From contig NZ_JAMQPV010000001.1 of the NCBI RefSeq assembly GCF_026151395.1, positions 1,426,001-1,490,000 on the forward strand: a stretch of 64,000 nt of DNA, read 5' to 3'. Within the stretch, counting starts at the first letter, position 1, and every line of letters starts with the position of its first letter. Source of the stretch: Leptospira limi (GTDB taxonomy: Bacteria > Spirochaetota > Leptospiria > Leptospirales > Leptospiraceae). Below the pieces are notes generated by a model, which saw only the letters and a program-made list of their open reading frames with translations, did not search any database and was not told the DNA's origin. This document shows, in pieces, positions 27,241 through 35,780 of this stretch. The position numbers and the translations under genes are program-made.

Positions 27241-28131
27241 TTATTTTCTATGTTTTAATTCTTTGAGTAAAGTGGATTCTACTTTTTGGATCCATTTTTT
27301 CTTTAGAGTTTCGCCGGTAAAAAGTTCAAATTGCCTGATCCCTTGGTACAGTAACATATGGTAACCTGGGATAATTTCTGCCTTCTTTTTCTTTGCTTCT
27401 TTTACAAGATCAGTTTCCAAAGGGTTGTAAACAATGTCGAATAACGTGTGTTTTTTGGTAAAAAAATGAGAGTCTAAAATTGGTTCACCACCAACTCCAT
27501 TCATCCCCACTGGTGTTGTATGGATGATGAGATCATACTCTTCTCTATTTTGTATCACTTCCTCTTTTGTAGGTTGTTCGAGCCAAGAAGGATTTCCTAA
27601 CGATTGTTCGATTTCATTTTTAGCTATTTTATTTCGGGCAAGAATGTGTACTTTTCGTTTGAAAGAATGTTGTTTGTGATAACCTTCTAATTCTTTTGCG
27701 ATCGCAAATAAAATCCCTTTGGCACTTCCACCACTCCCTAAGACTAAGATTTTTTTTTCAATGCCCGGATTGACCAAATCTGAATTCATTTGTTTGATCG
27801 ACTCTAGTGCACCCGTACCATCTGTATTCACAGCACTGATTCCATTTCGGAAGAGAAGTGTATTGGATGCTGCCATCGTCTTTGAAGCTTCACAGGCTTC
27901 GTTTGCTTGGGTATACGCCCATTCTTTGAATGGTATCGTAACAGAAACTCCTTTGACACCTAAATCGAGAAGAGGTTTTAATCCGATTTGTTTCCAGTGT
28001 TCGTTTTCAAAAACTAGATACACTCCATCGTAACCGCTGAGTTTAAATAGAGTATTGTGGATCCAAGGGGATAGGGTATGGCCTAAGGGAAATCCTAATA
28101 TGCCAAAGATCTCTGTGTGTTTTGAATACAA
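27241..28131 (-). CDS. aroE: Shikimate dehydrogenase
   Basis: The NADPH-dependent enzyme reducing 3-dehydroshikimate in the aromatic pathway (296 residues). GFPLGHTLSPWIHN, VSVTIPFKEWA with the catalytic Lys, AVNTDGTG with the catalytic Asp, and the dinucleotide-binding loop VLGSGGSAKG are present. TTG at 28129-28131 is the start with GAGG upstream. First gene of a minus-strand series aroE-folC. Confidence 0.95.
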   Translation of the reverse strand: MYSKHTEIFGILGFPLGHTLSPWIHNTLFKLSGYDGVYLVFENEHWKQIGLKPLLDLGVKGVSVTIPFKEWAYTQANEACEASKTMAASNTLLFRNGISAVNTDGTGALESIKQMNSDLVNPGIEKKILVLGSGGSAKGILFAIAKELEGYHKQHSFKRKVHILARNKIAKNEIEQSLGNPSWLEQPTKEEVIQNREEYDLIIHTTPVGMNGVGGEPILDSHFFTKKHTLFDIVYNPLETDLVKEAKKKKAEIIPGYHMLLYQGIRQFELFTGETLKKKWIQKVESTLLKELKHRK

Positions 28132-28206
28132 GGAAAACCTCTTTTTTTTATCTTATGGACTAAACAATGGCTTACCGAAAATAGGTAATAGACAGGTACA
28201 AGACCA

Positions 28207-28551
28207 ATGATTTCATTACCGCTTGCCGCACCATCAGAACCATGGACAATTCTCGTTGATATTTTATTCTTTTTTCTCGCATCCGCAGCCTGTGCCTATT
28301 ATTTTTATTATTACAAACGAAAAGACTTACTCGGAAAGTTTTGGGGATCCACATTTGTCGCAGGGATTGGGGCTTTGATTGTATTTGCTACTTTACAAAC
28401 ATACATCAGAGACATCATCATGTGGCTCATGTCACCGAAAATTGGATCAACACAATTATCAAACGTGAATTTGGTCGCTATTTTTCTTGGTGGATTTTTT
28501 GCTCTCTATATCATGAACCGAATCAACCATAACAAAGAAAGAAGGGACTGA
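28207..28551 (+). CDS. Small membrane protein (114 aa), unknown
   Basis: A protein of 114 residues with three predicted membrane segments (residues about 13-33, 47-70 and 85-104) and a short charged tail (NRINHNKERRD). It is divergent from aroE. Its last 93 bases are antisense to the 3' end of the glycosyltransferase gene. It has no motif I recognise. The ATG has a moderate AGG-containing ribosome site. Confidence 0.65.
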   Translation: MISLPLAAPSEPWTILVDILFFFLASAACAYYFYYYKRKDLLGKFWGSTFVAGIGALIVFATLQTYIRDIIMWLMSPKIGSTQLSNVNLVAIFLGGFFALYIMNRINHNKERRD

Positions 28552-29301
28552 GTTCGATTTCTCATACAACTTCAAATACTTTAAAAAATTATAATAAAAC
28601 CCAAGGAGAGCAAGGACAAAACCTTGTTTTCCATCTAGGATTCCCAATCGAATCCAATACATATAAAATCCTTTAAAACATCCCTTTAAGAAAGCCCAAA
28701 AAACCGAAGACCGTTTTCCTTTTCTAAATTCTTCTTCTGCAAACAAACTCGAATAACGATCTATAAACTTTAAATGGTCTGAAATGTTTTTGTAAGAATA
28801 ATGGAAAAGTGGATTTTTTAACTTTGATGGTTTCCCATTGAGTTTGACTCTTTCGTGCACCAAACCACCGCTAAATTGTCCTTCTGATTTCTGGAACAAA
28901 CGCATTTGGTAATTTGGATAATATCCACCAAATCGAATCCATTTTCCTAGATAATAGGTAAGCCTTGGGACGAGATATCCCTTTGTTTCTAAAGGAAGTT
29001 TTGAAAAAAGAAAAAGAATTTCTTCTTTGAGTTTTGGGGAAACAACTTCGTCAGCATCGATGGCAAGGACCCAATCATATTTTGTTTTTGTGATCGCAAA
29101 GTTTTTTTGGTCAGCATAGTTTTGAAACTCATGGTGGTAAACACGTGCACCAAACGATTTTGCGATGTTTACAGTATCATCAGTGGAACCTGAATCCACG
29201 ACTACGATATCTTCGATGAAGGAAATCGCTTGGAGTGTACGACTGAGATTGTCTTCTTCGTTTAAAGTGATGATGGTACAAGAAAGGGGAATTGATGTCA
29301 T
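28459..29301 (-). CDS. Family 2 glycosyltransferase (WaaE/KdtX-like)
   Basis: A 280-residue GT-A glycosyltransferase. The N terminus has the nucleotide-sugar fold LSCTIITLNEEDNLSRTL and VVVDSGSTDDT, the D-x-D-type motif is AIDADEVV, and GGYYPNYQMRLF plus GGLVHERV form the acceptor region. This pattern matches the LPS core glucosyltransferases (WaaE/KdtX) more than the dolichol-phosphate type. A hydrophobic C-terminal region (YMYWIRLGILDGKQGFVLALLGFYYNFLKY) probably associates with the membrane. The 3' end overlaps an opposite-strand membrane protein gene by 93 bases. Confidence 0.88.
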   Translation of the reverse strand: MTSIPLSCTIITLNEEDNLSRTLQAISFIEDIVVVDSGSTDDTVNIAKSFGARVYHHEFQNYADQKNFAITKTKYDWVLAIDADEVVSPKLKEEILFLFSKLPLETKGYLVPRLTYYLGKWIRFGGYYPNYQMRLFQKSEGQFSGGLVHERVKLNGKPSKLKNPLFHYSYKNISDHLKFIDRYSSLFAEEEFRKGKRSSVFWAFLKGCFKGFYMYWIRLGILDGKQGFVLALLGFYYNFLKYLKLYEKSNSVPSFFVMVDSVHDIESKKSTKKNSDQIHV

Positions 29302-29308
29302 TGAGAGG

Positions 29309-30007
29309 TTAATTAGAATCGCGTTGGGAAATATACTTTTCCGTTAAAGGTATTTCCAATCTTGCAATTGTGGAATCTTCGCCAATGATGATTCTAAAAA
29401 AATTAGGATCTATCCCTTCCCCTTTTAACATGATGAGAATGAGCGCAAGACCAAGTCCTGCACCTTCTGATGTATCCGCATTGTTGATATAAAACTGAGC
29501 GATATCATCATACATCATCCCTTTTTCCAATCGTTCCCGGATGGATTTTTCTTCTTCTTTGGCAATGGGTGTATTATTGATCACTTCAATGATGATACCA
29601 TCATCGTTGTATTTAAAATTAATAAGGCAGTAATATCCTTTTTTTTTGGCTTTGATCCCAAACTCGTTCGACATTTCTTCCGAAAACATCTCCCGGTATT
29701 CCCGAACCCCTCTTGCATATTCGGAAGGGTTTAACATACTATAACCCCTTTCTTCAAAAAAGACCCGTTTTTGGTTGGCCTTACAGGCATTGATGGCGAG
29801 TTCTTTGATGATGGTGTAGAGAGTGGGAACAAGGGTAGGGTAAGTGAGTCTGTCCAAGATGAGGCCTACGGCCTCCTTGATGTGTTCCTCGACGGATTTG
29901 GAGACCCGATGGGTCTTTAGCGAGAGAATTTTCCCGTTTTCGATATGTAATTTGATGTGATCAGAAATCTCGCTTGTTTCCTTTCCCATACCCGAAATCT
30001 TTTCCAT
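29309..30007 (-). CDS. Stand-alone GHKL ATPase-domain protein
   Basis: A 232-residue soluble protein. An N-box-like segment (TIIKELAINACKANQKRV) and a G-box-like segment (NADTSEGAGLGLALILIML) indicate a histidine-kinase-type ATP-binding fold, but there is no phosphoacceptor His domain. Between them is a charged insertion (residues about 100-190). Related folds act as anti-sigma kinases or as detached kinase domains. ATG 30007 has AAGGA at six bases; an in-frame start further upstream is less likely. It is divergent from the amidohydrolase-like gene across 36 bases. Confidence 0.7.
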   Translation of the reverse strand: MEKISGMGKETSEISDHIKLHIENGKILSLKTHRVSKSVEEHIKEAVGLILDRLTYPTLVPTLYTIIKELAINACKANQKRVFFEERGYSMLNPSEYARGVREYREMFSEEMSNEFGIKAKKKGYYCLINFKYNDDGIIIEVINNTPIAKEEEKSIRERLEKGMMYDDIAQFYINNADTSEGAGLGLALILIMLKGEGIDPNFFRIIIGEDSTIARLEIPLTEKYISQRDSN

Positions 30008-30043
30008 TCTAGTCCTTACTGTCAAGGTACTAAGACCGCTAGC

Positions 30044-31417
30044 ATGAAAAACCGCAGGCTTCTATCCCTCACCTTATTCCTATCGGCCATTGCCCCCTCG
30101 ATTCTTTTGTCGCAATCATTGAAAATGAAATCTGTTCGGATCTGGGACAGTGAAAAAGCCAATTTTTCTGGATTTGTGAATGTTGAAGTGGCGCAGGGTA
30201 AAATCGTTTCCATCCAACAGGCAAAAGAAATTCCGAACCCTGAGTTTGTTCTCCCTGGGTTTTGTGATGCATCCGTCACCATTGGGGCCAATGCAGTTGG
30301 GGGCAAAACATCCAGGGCGGAACTTCCCAAGGTCCTACTTGGGTATTTATCTGCTGGATTTAGCCATATTGAATCCGTTGCGGATCCCAATTTGGCACCA
30401 CTGCTCAAAGAAATGGCCAAGTCAAAATGGAATGGTCCCATCCTATCCCAAGCGCAAAAACCAATTTTGTATCCAGAACTGAATGCAGGAGATGGTGCCA
30501 TTTACCAATCTGGTTTCAAAGGGACAGTTGACCCAAAACGAAATAAGCACTTCCCCGTTTTTCTGAAGGAAATGGACAACCGAGGGTTTTCGCAGACGGA
30601 ACTTTTTTCCAAACGAAAGGAAGTAGAAGAAAATGGTCATTTGGCTCTAGCTTATACCTTCGCTGATAAAACCAGTTGGGAAGATGCTTTGGATACAGGA
30701 TTTTCTGTCTTATTCCATCCGATGCCAGAAGGAACCAATTTATTCCGAGCGCAAAAACGAAACTTTTTATGGGCTCCTATGTTTGGCATTTTGTACCTCC
30801 AGGAAGTAAAAAAGAACCCAGAGGTTTGGAAAGAAGAACAATCCCAATGGGCTAAACTCAATCCCCATTATGCGAAGTATTGGAAAGATTCACTTGTTCC
30901 CGAAGAGGAAAATTCTGATTCATTTCCCACTTCGCCATTTTCTGTTTTTGCTTCCCAGTTCCAATTGGAAAAGGAAACACATTCCAACTTACTCTTTGCG
31001 AGTGGAGCAGGTCATTGGGGTTTATTCCCTGGCCAAGCTGCCATTGTGGAAGTTCGCCTTTGGGAATCTTTACTCCAATCAGATGCAAAAAAAGACGAAC
31101 GGCCAAACGAAAGTACCTCAAATTTTTGGGACTCACTCTTTGGACGGAAAACATACTCAATTCTCTCCATCCCAAAAGATGAGGAAAGCCTACCTATGAT
31201 ACGGCGTCGTATCATCCAAACTCTGACAGAAACAACCTGCCAATACCTAGGTGCTGACCATGGAGGCAAACTCCGAGTGGGAGGCCCTGCACATTTTTCG
31301 ATCCTTACGGAAAATCCCCTGAAACGCACTTCTGGAATATTTCCAATTGAATCCATGGTATTGGGAGGAAAATTGGTATATACCTCCAAACCCACCAAGG
31401 AAGGAACCGCAAAATGA
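30044..31417 (+). CDS. Secreted amidohydrolase-like protein lacking metal ligands
   Basis: A 457-residue exported protein with signal peptide MKNRRLLSLTLFLSAIAPS. The fold reads as an imidazolonepropionase/prolidase-type amidohydrolase: the strand leading to the metal site (FVLPGFCDASVTIGA), the GYLSAGFSHIESV turn, and the C-terminal LRVGGPAHFSILTENPL plus GGKLVYTS. However the H-x-H of the metal site is replaced (D-A-S-V-T) and the late Asp appears to be lost (ASGAGHWG), so it is probably a pseudoenzyme or a greatly diverged one. The stop overlaps the start of the S1 gene (ATGA), indicating coupling. Confidence 0.7.
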   Translation: MKNRRLLSLTLFLSAIAPSILLSQSLKMKSVRIWDSEKANFSGFVNVEVAQGKIVSIQQAKEIPNPEFVLPGFCDASVTIGANAVGGKTSRAELPKVLLGYLSAGFSHIESVADPNLAPLLKEMAKSKWNGPILSQAQKPILYPELNAGDGAIYQSGFKGTVDPKRNKHFPVFLKEMDNRGFSQTELFSKRKEVEENGHLALAYTFADKTSWEDALDTGFSVLFHPMPEGTNLFRAQKRNFLWAPMFGILYLQEVKKNPEVWKEEQSQWAKLNPHYAKYWKDSLVPEEENSDSFPTSPFSVFASQFQLEKETHSNLLFASGAGHWGLFPGQAAIVEVRLWESLLQSDAKKDERPNESTSNFWDSLFGRKTYSILSIPKDEESLPMIRRRIIQTLTETTCQYLGADHGGKLRVGGPAHFSILTENPLKRTSGIFPIESMVLGGKLVYTSKPTKEGTAK

Positions 31418-32577
31418 AAGGCCCATCCTCAGAATTTGACCGTTTATTAGAAGAAAGTTTTAAAAAAAGACAATCCATTGAACCTGGCTCACGCCATGAA
31501 GCGAAAGTAACAGCTGTTAAGAATGATTATGTATTCATTAGAACCATAGACAACAAGGTCATTGGGAATATCTCTACAGAAGAGTGGAGAGAAGAAGTGT
31601 TACCAAAAATTGGTGATACTCTTATCGTATATTTTTTAAAAGAAAATTCTGGTGATTTTTATTTCACGACTTGTCTCTCGCAAGACAACCTAACAGAAGA
31701 AAATTTAGAACTTGCAAATCAGTTTGAGATCCCAGTGCTTGGCCAACTCTTATTGGAAGGGAATGGTGGATGGGACGTGAAACTCGGCAGTTACACTGCT
31801 TTTGTTCCGTTCAGCCAATTGGATGTTTCACTCAAAGGTAAAAATATTTCTGGTAAACGGGTTAAGTTTATCATCTCTGAACTTGGGAAAAAACAATCCA
31901 AAATCCTACTCTCTCAAAAGAAAATTGCTGATAAAGAAAGAGAAACCAAGAAACAACTGTTACGTGATGAATTAAAGGTAGGAATGTTTGTATCCTGCAC
32001 TGTCAAAAGTATTCATAAGTTTGGACTCATCGTGGATATGGATGGACTTGATGCCCTAGTTCCACAATCGGAAGCCACATACAAAAAAAGTCCAGACCTC
32101 ACAACTGAGTTTCGAGTGGGAGAAACTCTCCGTGCAAAAATTCTAACTTTGGATTGGTCTACGAATAAAATCTCCCTCAGTGTAAAAGACTTTTTGTCAG
32201 ATCCATGGTCTGGCAAACTTCCATTTAAAGAATCTGATATTGTATCAGGAACTGTAGAATCCATCAAACCTTTCGGACTTTTTGTACGCTTAGGAGAAGA
32301 TTTTTCTGGTCTTGTTCCCAACAAAGAAACGGGAATCCCACAAAGAACTCCACTGAACACAGTGTTCCAACCTGGCCAAAAACTAGAAGTGTTTGTATTG
32401 GAAATCAATCCTGAAAAAAGACAAATTGCTTTATCTATCTCTAAAGCTTCAGAAGCTAAAGACAGAATGGAATACCAAGAGTATCTTTCTAAAGATGAGT
32501 CCAATCCTTCGGTTTCCAGTTTTGGTCTTGCTTTGAAAAAATCTTTGGAAAACCAAAATCAAAAAAAGAAGAAGTAG
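31414..32577 (+). CDS. S1-repeat RNA-binding protein
   Basis: A 387-residue cytoplasmic protein with four S1-type OB-fold repeats (about residues 24-95, 105-170, 185-253 and 267-345). The third and fourth are clearest (GMFVSCTVKSIHKFGLIVDMDG and SGTVESIKPFGLFVRLGEDFSGLVPNKE). It resembles a short ribosomal protein S1, but canonical S1 has five or six repeats, so it may be a second S1-like factor, as seen in other spirochaetes. AAGGA precedes the ATG. It is followed after four bases by trmL. Confidence 0.83.
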   Translation: MKGPSSEFDRLLEESFKKRQSIEPGSRHEAKVTAVKNDYVFIRTIDNKVIGNISTEEWREEVLPKIGDTLIVYFLKENSGDFYFTTCLSQDNLTEENLELANQFEIPVLGQLLLEGNGGWDVKLGSYTAFVPFSQLDVSLKGKNISGKRVKFIISELGKKQSKILLSQKKIADKERETKKQLLRDELKVGMFVSCTVKSIHKFGLIVDMDGLDALVPQSEATYKKSPDLTTEFRVGETLRAKILTLDWSTNKISLSVKDFLSDPWSGKLPFKESDIVSGTVESIKPFGLFVRLGEDFSGLVPNKETGIPQRTPLNTVFQPGQKLEVFVLEINPEKRQIALSISKASEAKDRMEYQEYLSKDESNPSVSSFGLALKKSLENQNQKKKK

Positions 32578-32581
32578 TCCC

Positions 32582-33049
32582 TTGGAAGTTGCATTGTATC
32601 GCCCGGAAATTCCACCTAACACTGGTAACATAGCTCGTTTGTGTGTGAACGCTGGTGTTCCCTTGTCCATTGTGGGTGAACCAGCCTTTGATCTTTCGGA
32701 GAAGGCAGTGAGGAGGGCGGGACTCGATTATTGGAAGGACTTGGATTTTACTCAGTTTCCTTCCTTTGAAGAATTCCAAAGGACAAAACAAGGGGAAGGG
32801 AAACGAATTTTCCTAGTATCTAAGTTTGGAAAAAAAACCTATTGGGATGTTTCATTTTCCTCTCAGGATGTGTTTTTATTTGGTCGTGAGACCTCAGGCC
32901 TTCCAGAAGAAATACACAAAGGTCACCCTTCTGACCAAATCATTTCGATTCCTATGGCAGAAACGAGTCGTTCGATCAATTTATCCAATGCTGTTGCCAT
33001 CATCCTTTATGAAGCACTGCGCCAAGAAAAAACAAGGACTAACCCCTAA
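32582..33049 (+). CDS. trmL: tRNA (cytidine/uridine-34-2'-O)-methyltransferase
   Basis: A 155-residue SPOUT methyltransferase. The sequence begins VALYRPEIPPNTGNIARLC, a TrmL hallmark, and contains the knot motifs FLFGRETSGLPEEI and IPMAETSRSINLSNAVAIILYEALRQ. It methylates the wobble nucleotide of tRNA-Leu isoacceptors in E. coli. Size and motifs fit TrmL rather than the larger TrmH/RlmB proteins. The start is TTG at 32582. Confidence 0.92.
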   Translation: MEVALYRPEIPPNTGNIARLCVNAGVPLSIVGEPAFDLSEKAVRRAGLDYWKDLDFTQFPSFEEFQRTKQGEGKRIFLVSKFGKKTYWDVSFSSQDVFLFGRETSGLPEEIHKGHPSDQIISIPMAETSRSINLSNAVAIILYEALRQEKTRTNP

Positions 33050-33097
33050 GGGATAAAACAATTTACAGTTCCTCCGTTCCCATTGAAATGGGAATAT

Positions 33098-33766
33098 ATG
33101 CCGTTCCCTCTCTCAAGAACCGAGTTAGAGAAAGAAATCAAAACTTTGTTCTCCAATGGACTTTCGGGGAATGTGAACGATTTTACCTCATGGGTGTTTA
33201 TGGAAACCCAGAGAAAATTCAAAGATGTACCAAACGTCACTTTGGAAACAGTCACCACAGTGATGGATGAGTTTGTCAAAGACGGACTCATCACCACAAA
33301 CCCCATTGACCCACGAGAGTACTACATTACGGACGAGTCTCCAATCATCCGAAAGATGGGAACATCCGAATCCTTTGTGATCCTCGGAGCACTTCACTAT
33401 AACCCAATGCAATATGTGCGAGCAAGACTTGCCTACTTTCTCAAACGGAATGGTATTGATGAAGAGTTACGGATGGATCTATGCATTGCCACTGTGGAAG
33501 CCGTAGAAAATGCCGCAAAGTATGGTGATGGTGGTGGTGTGGAAGTTATCTTCCAAATTGATAAACAAAAAGTCTTTAGCATTGAAATGATCAATACTGT
33601 AAAAGATTTTAATTTAGAAGATGATATCCAAAGAGGTAAATTTTCTTCCACAGCAACACTGATGCGTGGTATGATGGTCATGCAAAAACTTTTTGATTCA
33701 GTGGACTTAGAGATCACTGATAACAGAAAACAAGCTATCCTAAAAGCAACTCGTAAACTAACATAG
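33098..33766 (+). CDS. RsbW-like GHKL ATPase protein
   Basis: A 222-residue protein. The N-terminal 90 residues are helical (winged-helix-like, VTTVMDEFVKDGLIT). The C-terminal half is an anti-sigma-kinase-type ATPase domain with N box LCIATVEAVENAAKYGDGGG and a shortened G-box region (GKFSSTATLMRGMMVMQKLFD). Such proteins usually belong to partner-switching systems with STAS antagonists, but no STAS gene is near. ATG 33098 with GGGA upstream is preferred over TTG 33083. It is followed six bases later by uvrB. Confidence 0.75.
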   Translation: MPFPLSRTELEKEIKTLFSNGLSGNVNDFTSWVFMETQRKFKDVPNVTLETVTTVMDEFVKDGLITTNPIDPREYYITDESPIIRKMGTSESFVILGALHYNPMQYVRARLAYFLKRNGIDEELRMDLCIATVEAVENAAKYGDGGGVEVIFQIDKQKVFSIEMINTVKDFNLEDDIQRGKFSSTATLMRGMMVMQKLFDSVDLEITDNRKQAILKATRKLT

Positions 33767-33772
33767 GTTCCT

Positions 33773-35767
33773 ATGGCAAATTTCAAAATGGTTTCTCCTT
33801 TCAAAGCTGCCGGAGACCAAGTGAAAGCAATAGAAAATATTGCGAAGTCATTCGGTGAAGGTAAAAATAAAATCACCCTCGTGGGTGTGACAGGTTCAGG
33901 GAAAACCTTTACGATGGCTGAGGTCATCACCCGAGTCAAAAAACCTACACTGATTTTATCTCATAACAAAACCTTAGCTGCACAATTATTTCGTGAGTTT
34001 AAGGAATTTTTTCCTGAAAATGCCGTAGAATATTTCGTATCCTATTACGATTATTACCAACCTGAAGCTTACGTGCCATCATCGGATACATTTATCGAAA
34101 AAGATATGTCGATGAACGAAGAGATCGACAAACTCAGGTTGCGTGCAACCTCCAGTTTATTAGAACGTGATGATGTGATCATTGTGAGTTCTGTGTCTTG
34201 TATTTATGGTTTGGGTTCCCCTGAAGATTATATGAACTCGGTTGTCATGTTACATGTAGGTGATAAAATCGATCGTGACCAAATCATTCGTAAGTTTTTA
34301 CACATCCAATATGCAAGGAACGATATTGATTTTAGCCGTGGGAATTTCCGAGTTCGCGGAGATACCATTGAAATTATGCCATCCTACCAAGAAGAGGGAA
34401 TTCGAATCGAACTCTTTGGTGATGAAATAGACGGACTTGCCAAAATTGATCCACTGACTGGAAAAGTAAAAACCAAACTAGACCGAGTGGTAGTGTACCC
34501 TGCAAAACACTTCATCACTTCCGGCCCAAAAATCAAAGATGCCATTGAAAAAATCAAAGAAGAGATGGCGGCCCAAAAAGAGTATTTTTTAAAACAAGGT
34601 AAACACTTAGAAGCCGAACGAATTGAATCTCGTACGAATTACGACATGGAAATGTTACTCGAACTCGGGTATTGTAGTGGGATTGAAAACTATTCGAGGC
34701 ATTTGACAGGACGTTCGGAAGGGGAAAGACCTGCGTGTTTACTCGATTATTTTCCTGGGAAAGATTTTTTACTTATCATTGACGAGTCACACGTAACTCT
34801 CCCACAAATTGGTGGGATGTATGCAGGGGATAGATCCAGAAAACAAACGTTAGTTGAGTTTGGGTTTCGGTTGCCAAGTGCCCTTGACAATCGTCCACTT
34901 AACTTTGTGGAATTTGAATCCATGACACCAAGGACTTTGTATGTGTCTGCCACACCCGATACAAACGAACTCGAAAAAAGTGAAGCGGTATTTGAACAAA
35001 TCATTCGCCCTACGGGACTTCTTGACCCAATTGTGGAAGTAAGACCAACCACCAATCAAATTGAAGATTTACTCAATGAAATTCGTTTGCGCATCGAACA
35101 AAAGGAAAGAATCCTAATCACCACTTTGACAAAAAAAATGTCAGAGGATTTAACTGACTATTACAAAGAAGTGGGTCTAAAAATCGCTTACTTACATTCA
35201 GAAATTGATACCATCGAACGAACGGAAATCATCCGAGATTTACGTAGAGGTGTTTATGATTGTATCGTCGGGATCAATTTACTCCGAGAAGGTTTGGATA
35301 TTCCAGAAGTGTCTCTTGTTGCCATCCTTGATGCAGACAAAGAAGGTTTTTTGCGTAATTACAAATCTCTGATTCAGACCATTGGTCGTGCTGCAAGGAA
35401 CGTAAATGGAAAGGCAATTTTGTATGCGGATCGAATGACTGATTCCATCAAAAAAGCGATAAGTGAAACGGAGAGACGTCGATTGATCCAGGAGTCGCAT
35501 AACCAAAAAATGGGGATCACTCCACAAACAATCAAAAAAGAAATTCACGATATCCTTCCGAGAGAGATGGCGGAAGAGGATAGCAAAGAAGAAGCCTTAA
35601 AAGATTTAGAAAAAGAATTTACATTGAAGAAATACAAAACCAAAGACAAGTTACGTGAAGCATTAAAACGAGAAATGTTACGTTATGCTCAAGATTTGGA
35701 TTTTGAAAAAGCTGCTATGTTTCGTGACAAAATGTTAGCACTTGGCCCGGATAAAATAGAATCATAA
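33773..35767 (+). CDS. uvrB: Excinuclease ABC subunit B
   Basis: A 664-residue DNA damage-recognition helicase of nucleotide excision repair. Walker A is [14 protein letters not shown]; the beta-hairpin region is [21 protein letters not shown]. The DEAD-like motif is [21 protein letters not shown], motif VI is [17 protein letters not shown], and the C-terminal UVR motif ([20 protein letters not shown]) binds UvrC. The length is usual. Followed by lon 13 bases later. Confidence 0.97.
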   Translation: MANFKMVSPFKAAGDQVKAIENIAKSFGEGKNKITLVGVTGSGKTFTMAEVITRVKKPTLILSHNKTLAAQLFREFKEFFPENAVEYFVSYYDYYQPEAYVPSSDTFIEKDMSMNEEIDKLRLRATSSLLERDDVIIVSSVSCIYGLGSPEDYMNSVVMLHVGDKIDRDQIIRKFLHIQYARNDIDFSRGNFRVRGDTIEIMPSYQEEGIRIELFGDEIDGLAKIDPLTGKVKTKLDRVVVYPAKHFITSGPKIKDAIEKIKEEMAAQKEYFLKQGKHLEAERIESRTNYDMEMLLELGYCSGIENYSRHLTGRSEGERPACLLDYFPGKDFLLIIDESHVTLPQIGGMYAGDRSRKQTLVEFGFRLPSALDNRPLNFVEFESMTPRTLYVSATPDTNELEKSEAVFEQIIRPTGLLDPIVEVRPTTNQIEDLLNEIRLRIEQKERILITTLTKKMSEDLTDYYKEVGLKIAYLHSEIDTIERTEIIRDLRRGVYDCIVGINLLREGLDIPEVSLVAILDADKEGFLRNYKSLIQTIGRAARNVNGKAILYADRMTDSIKKAISETERRRLIQESHNQKMGITPQTIKKEIHDILPREMAEEDSKEEALKDLEKEFTLKKYKTKDKLREALKREMLRYAQDLDFEKAAMFRDKMLALGPDKIES

Positions 35768-35780
35768 GGAAGGATACGGA

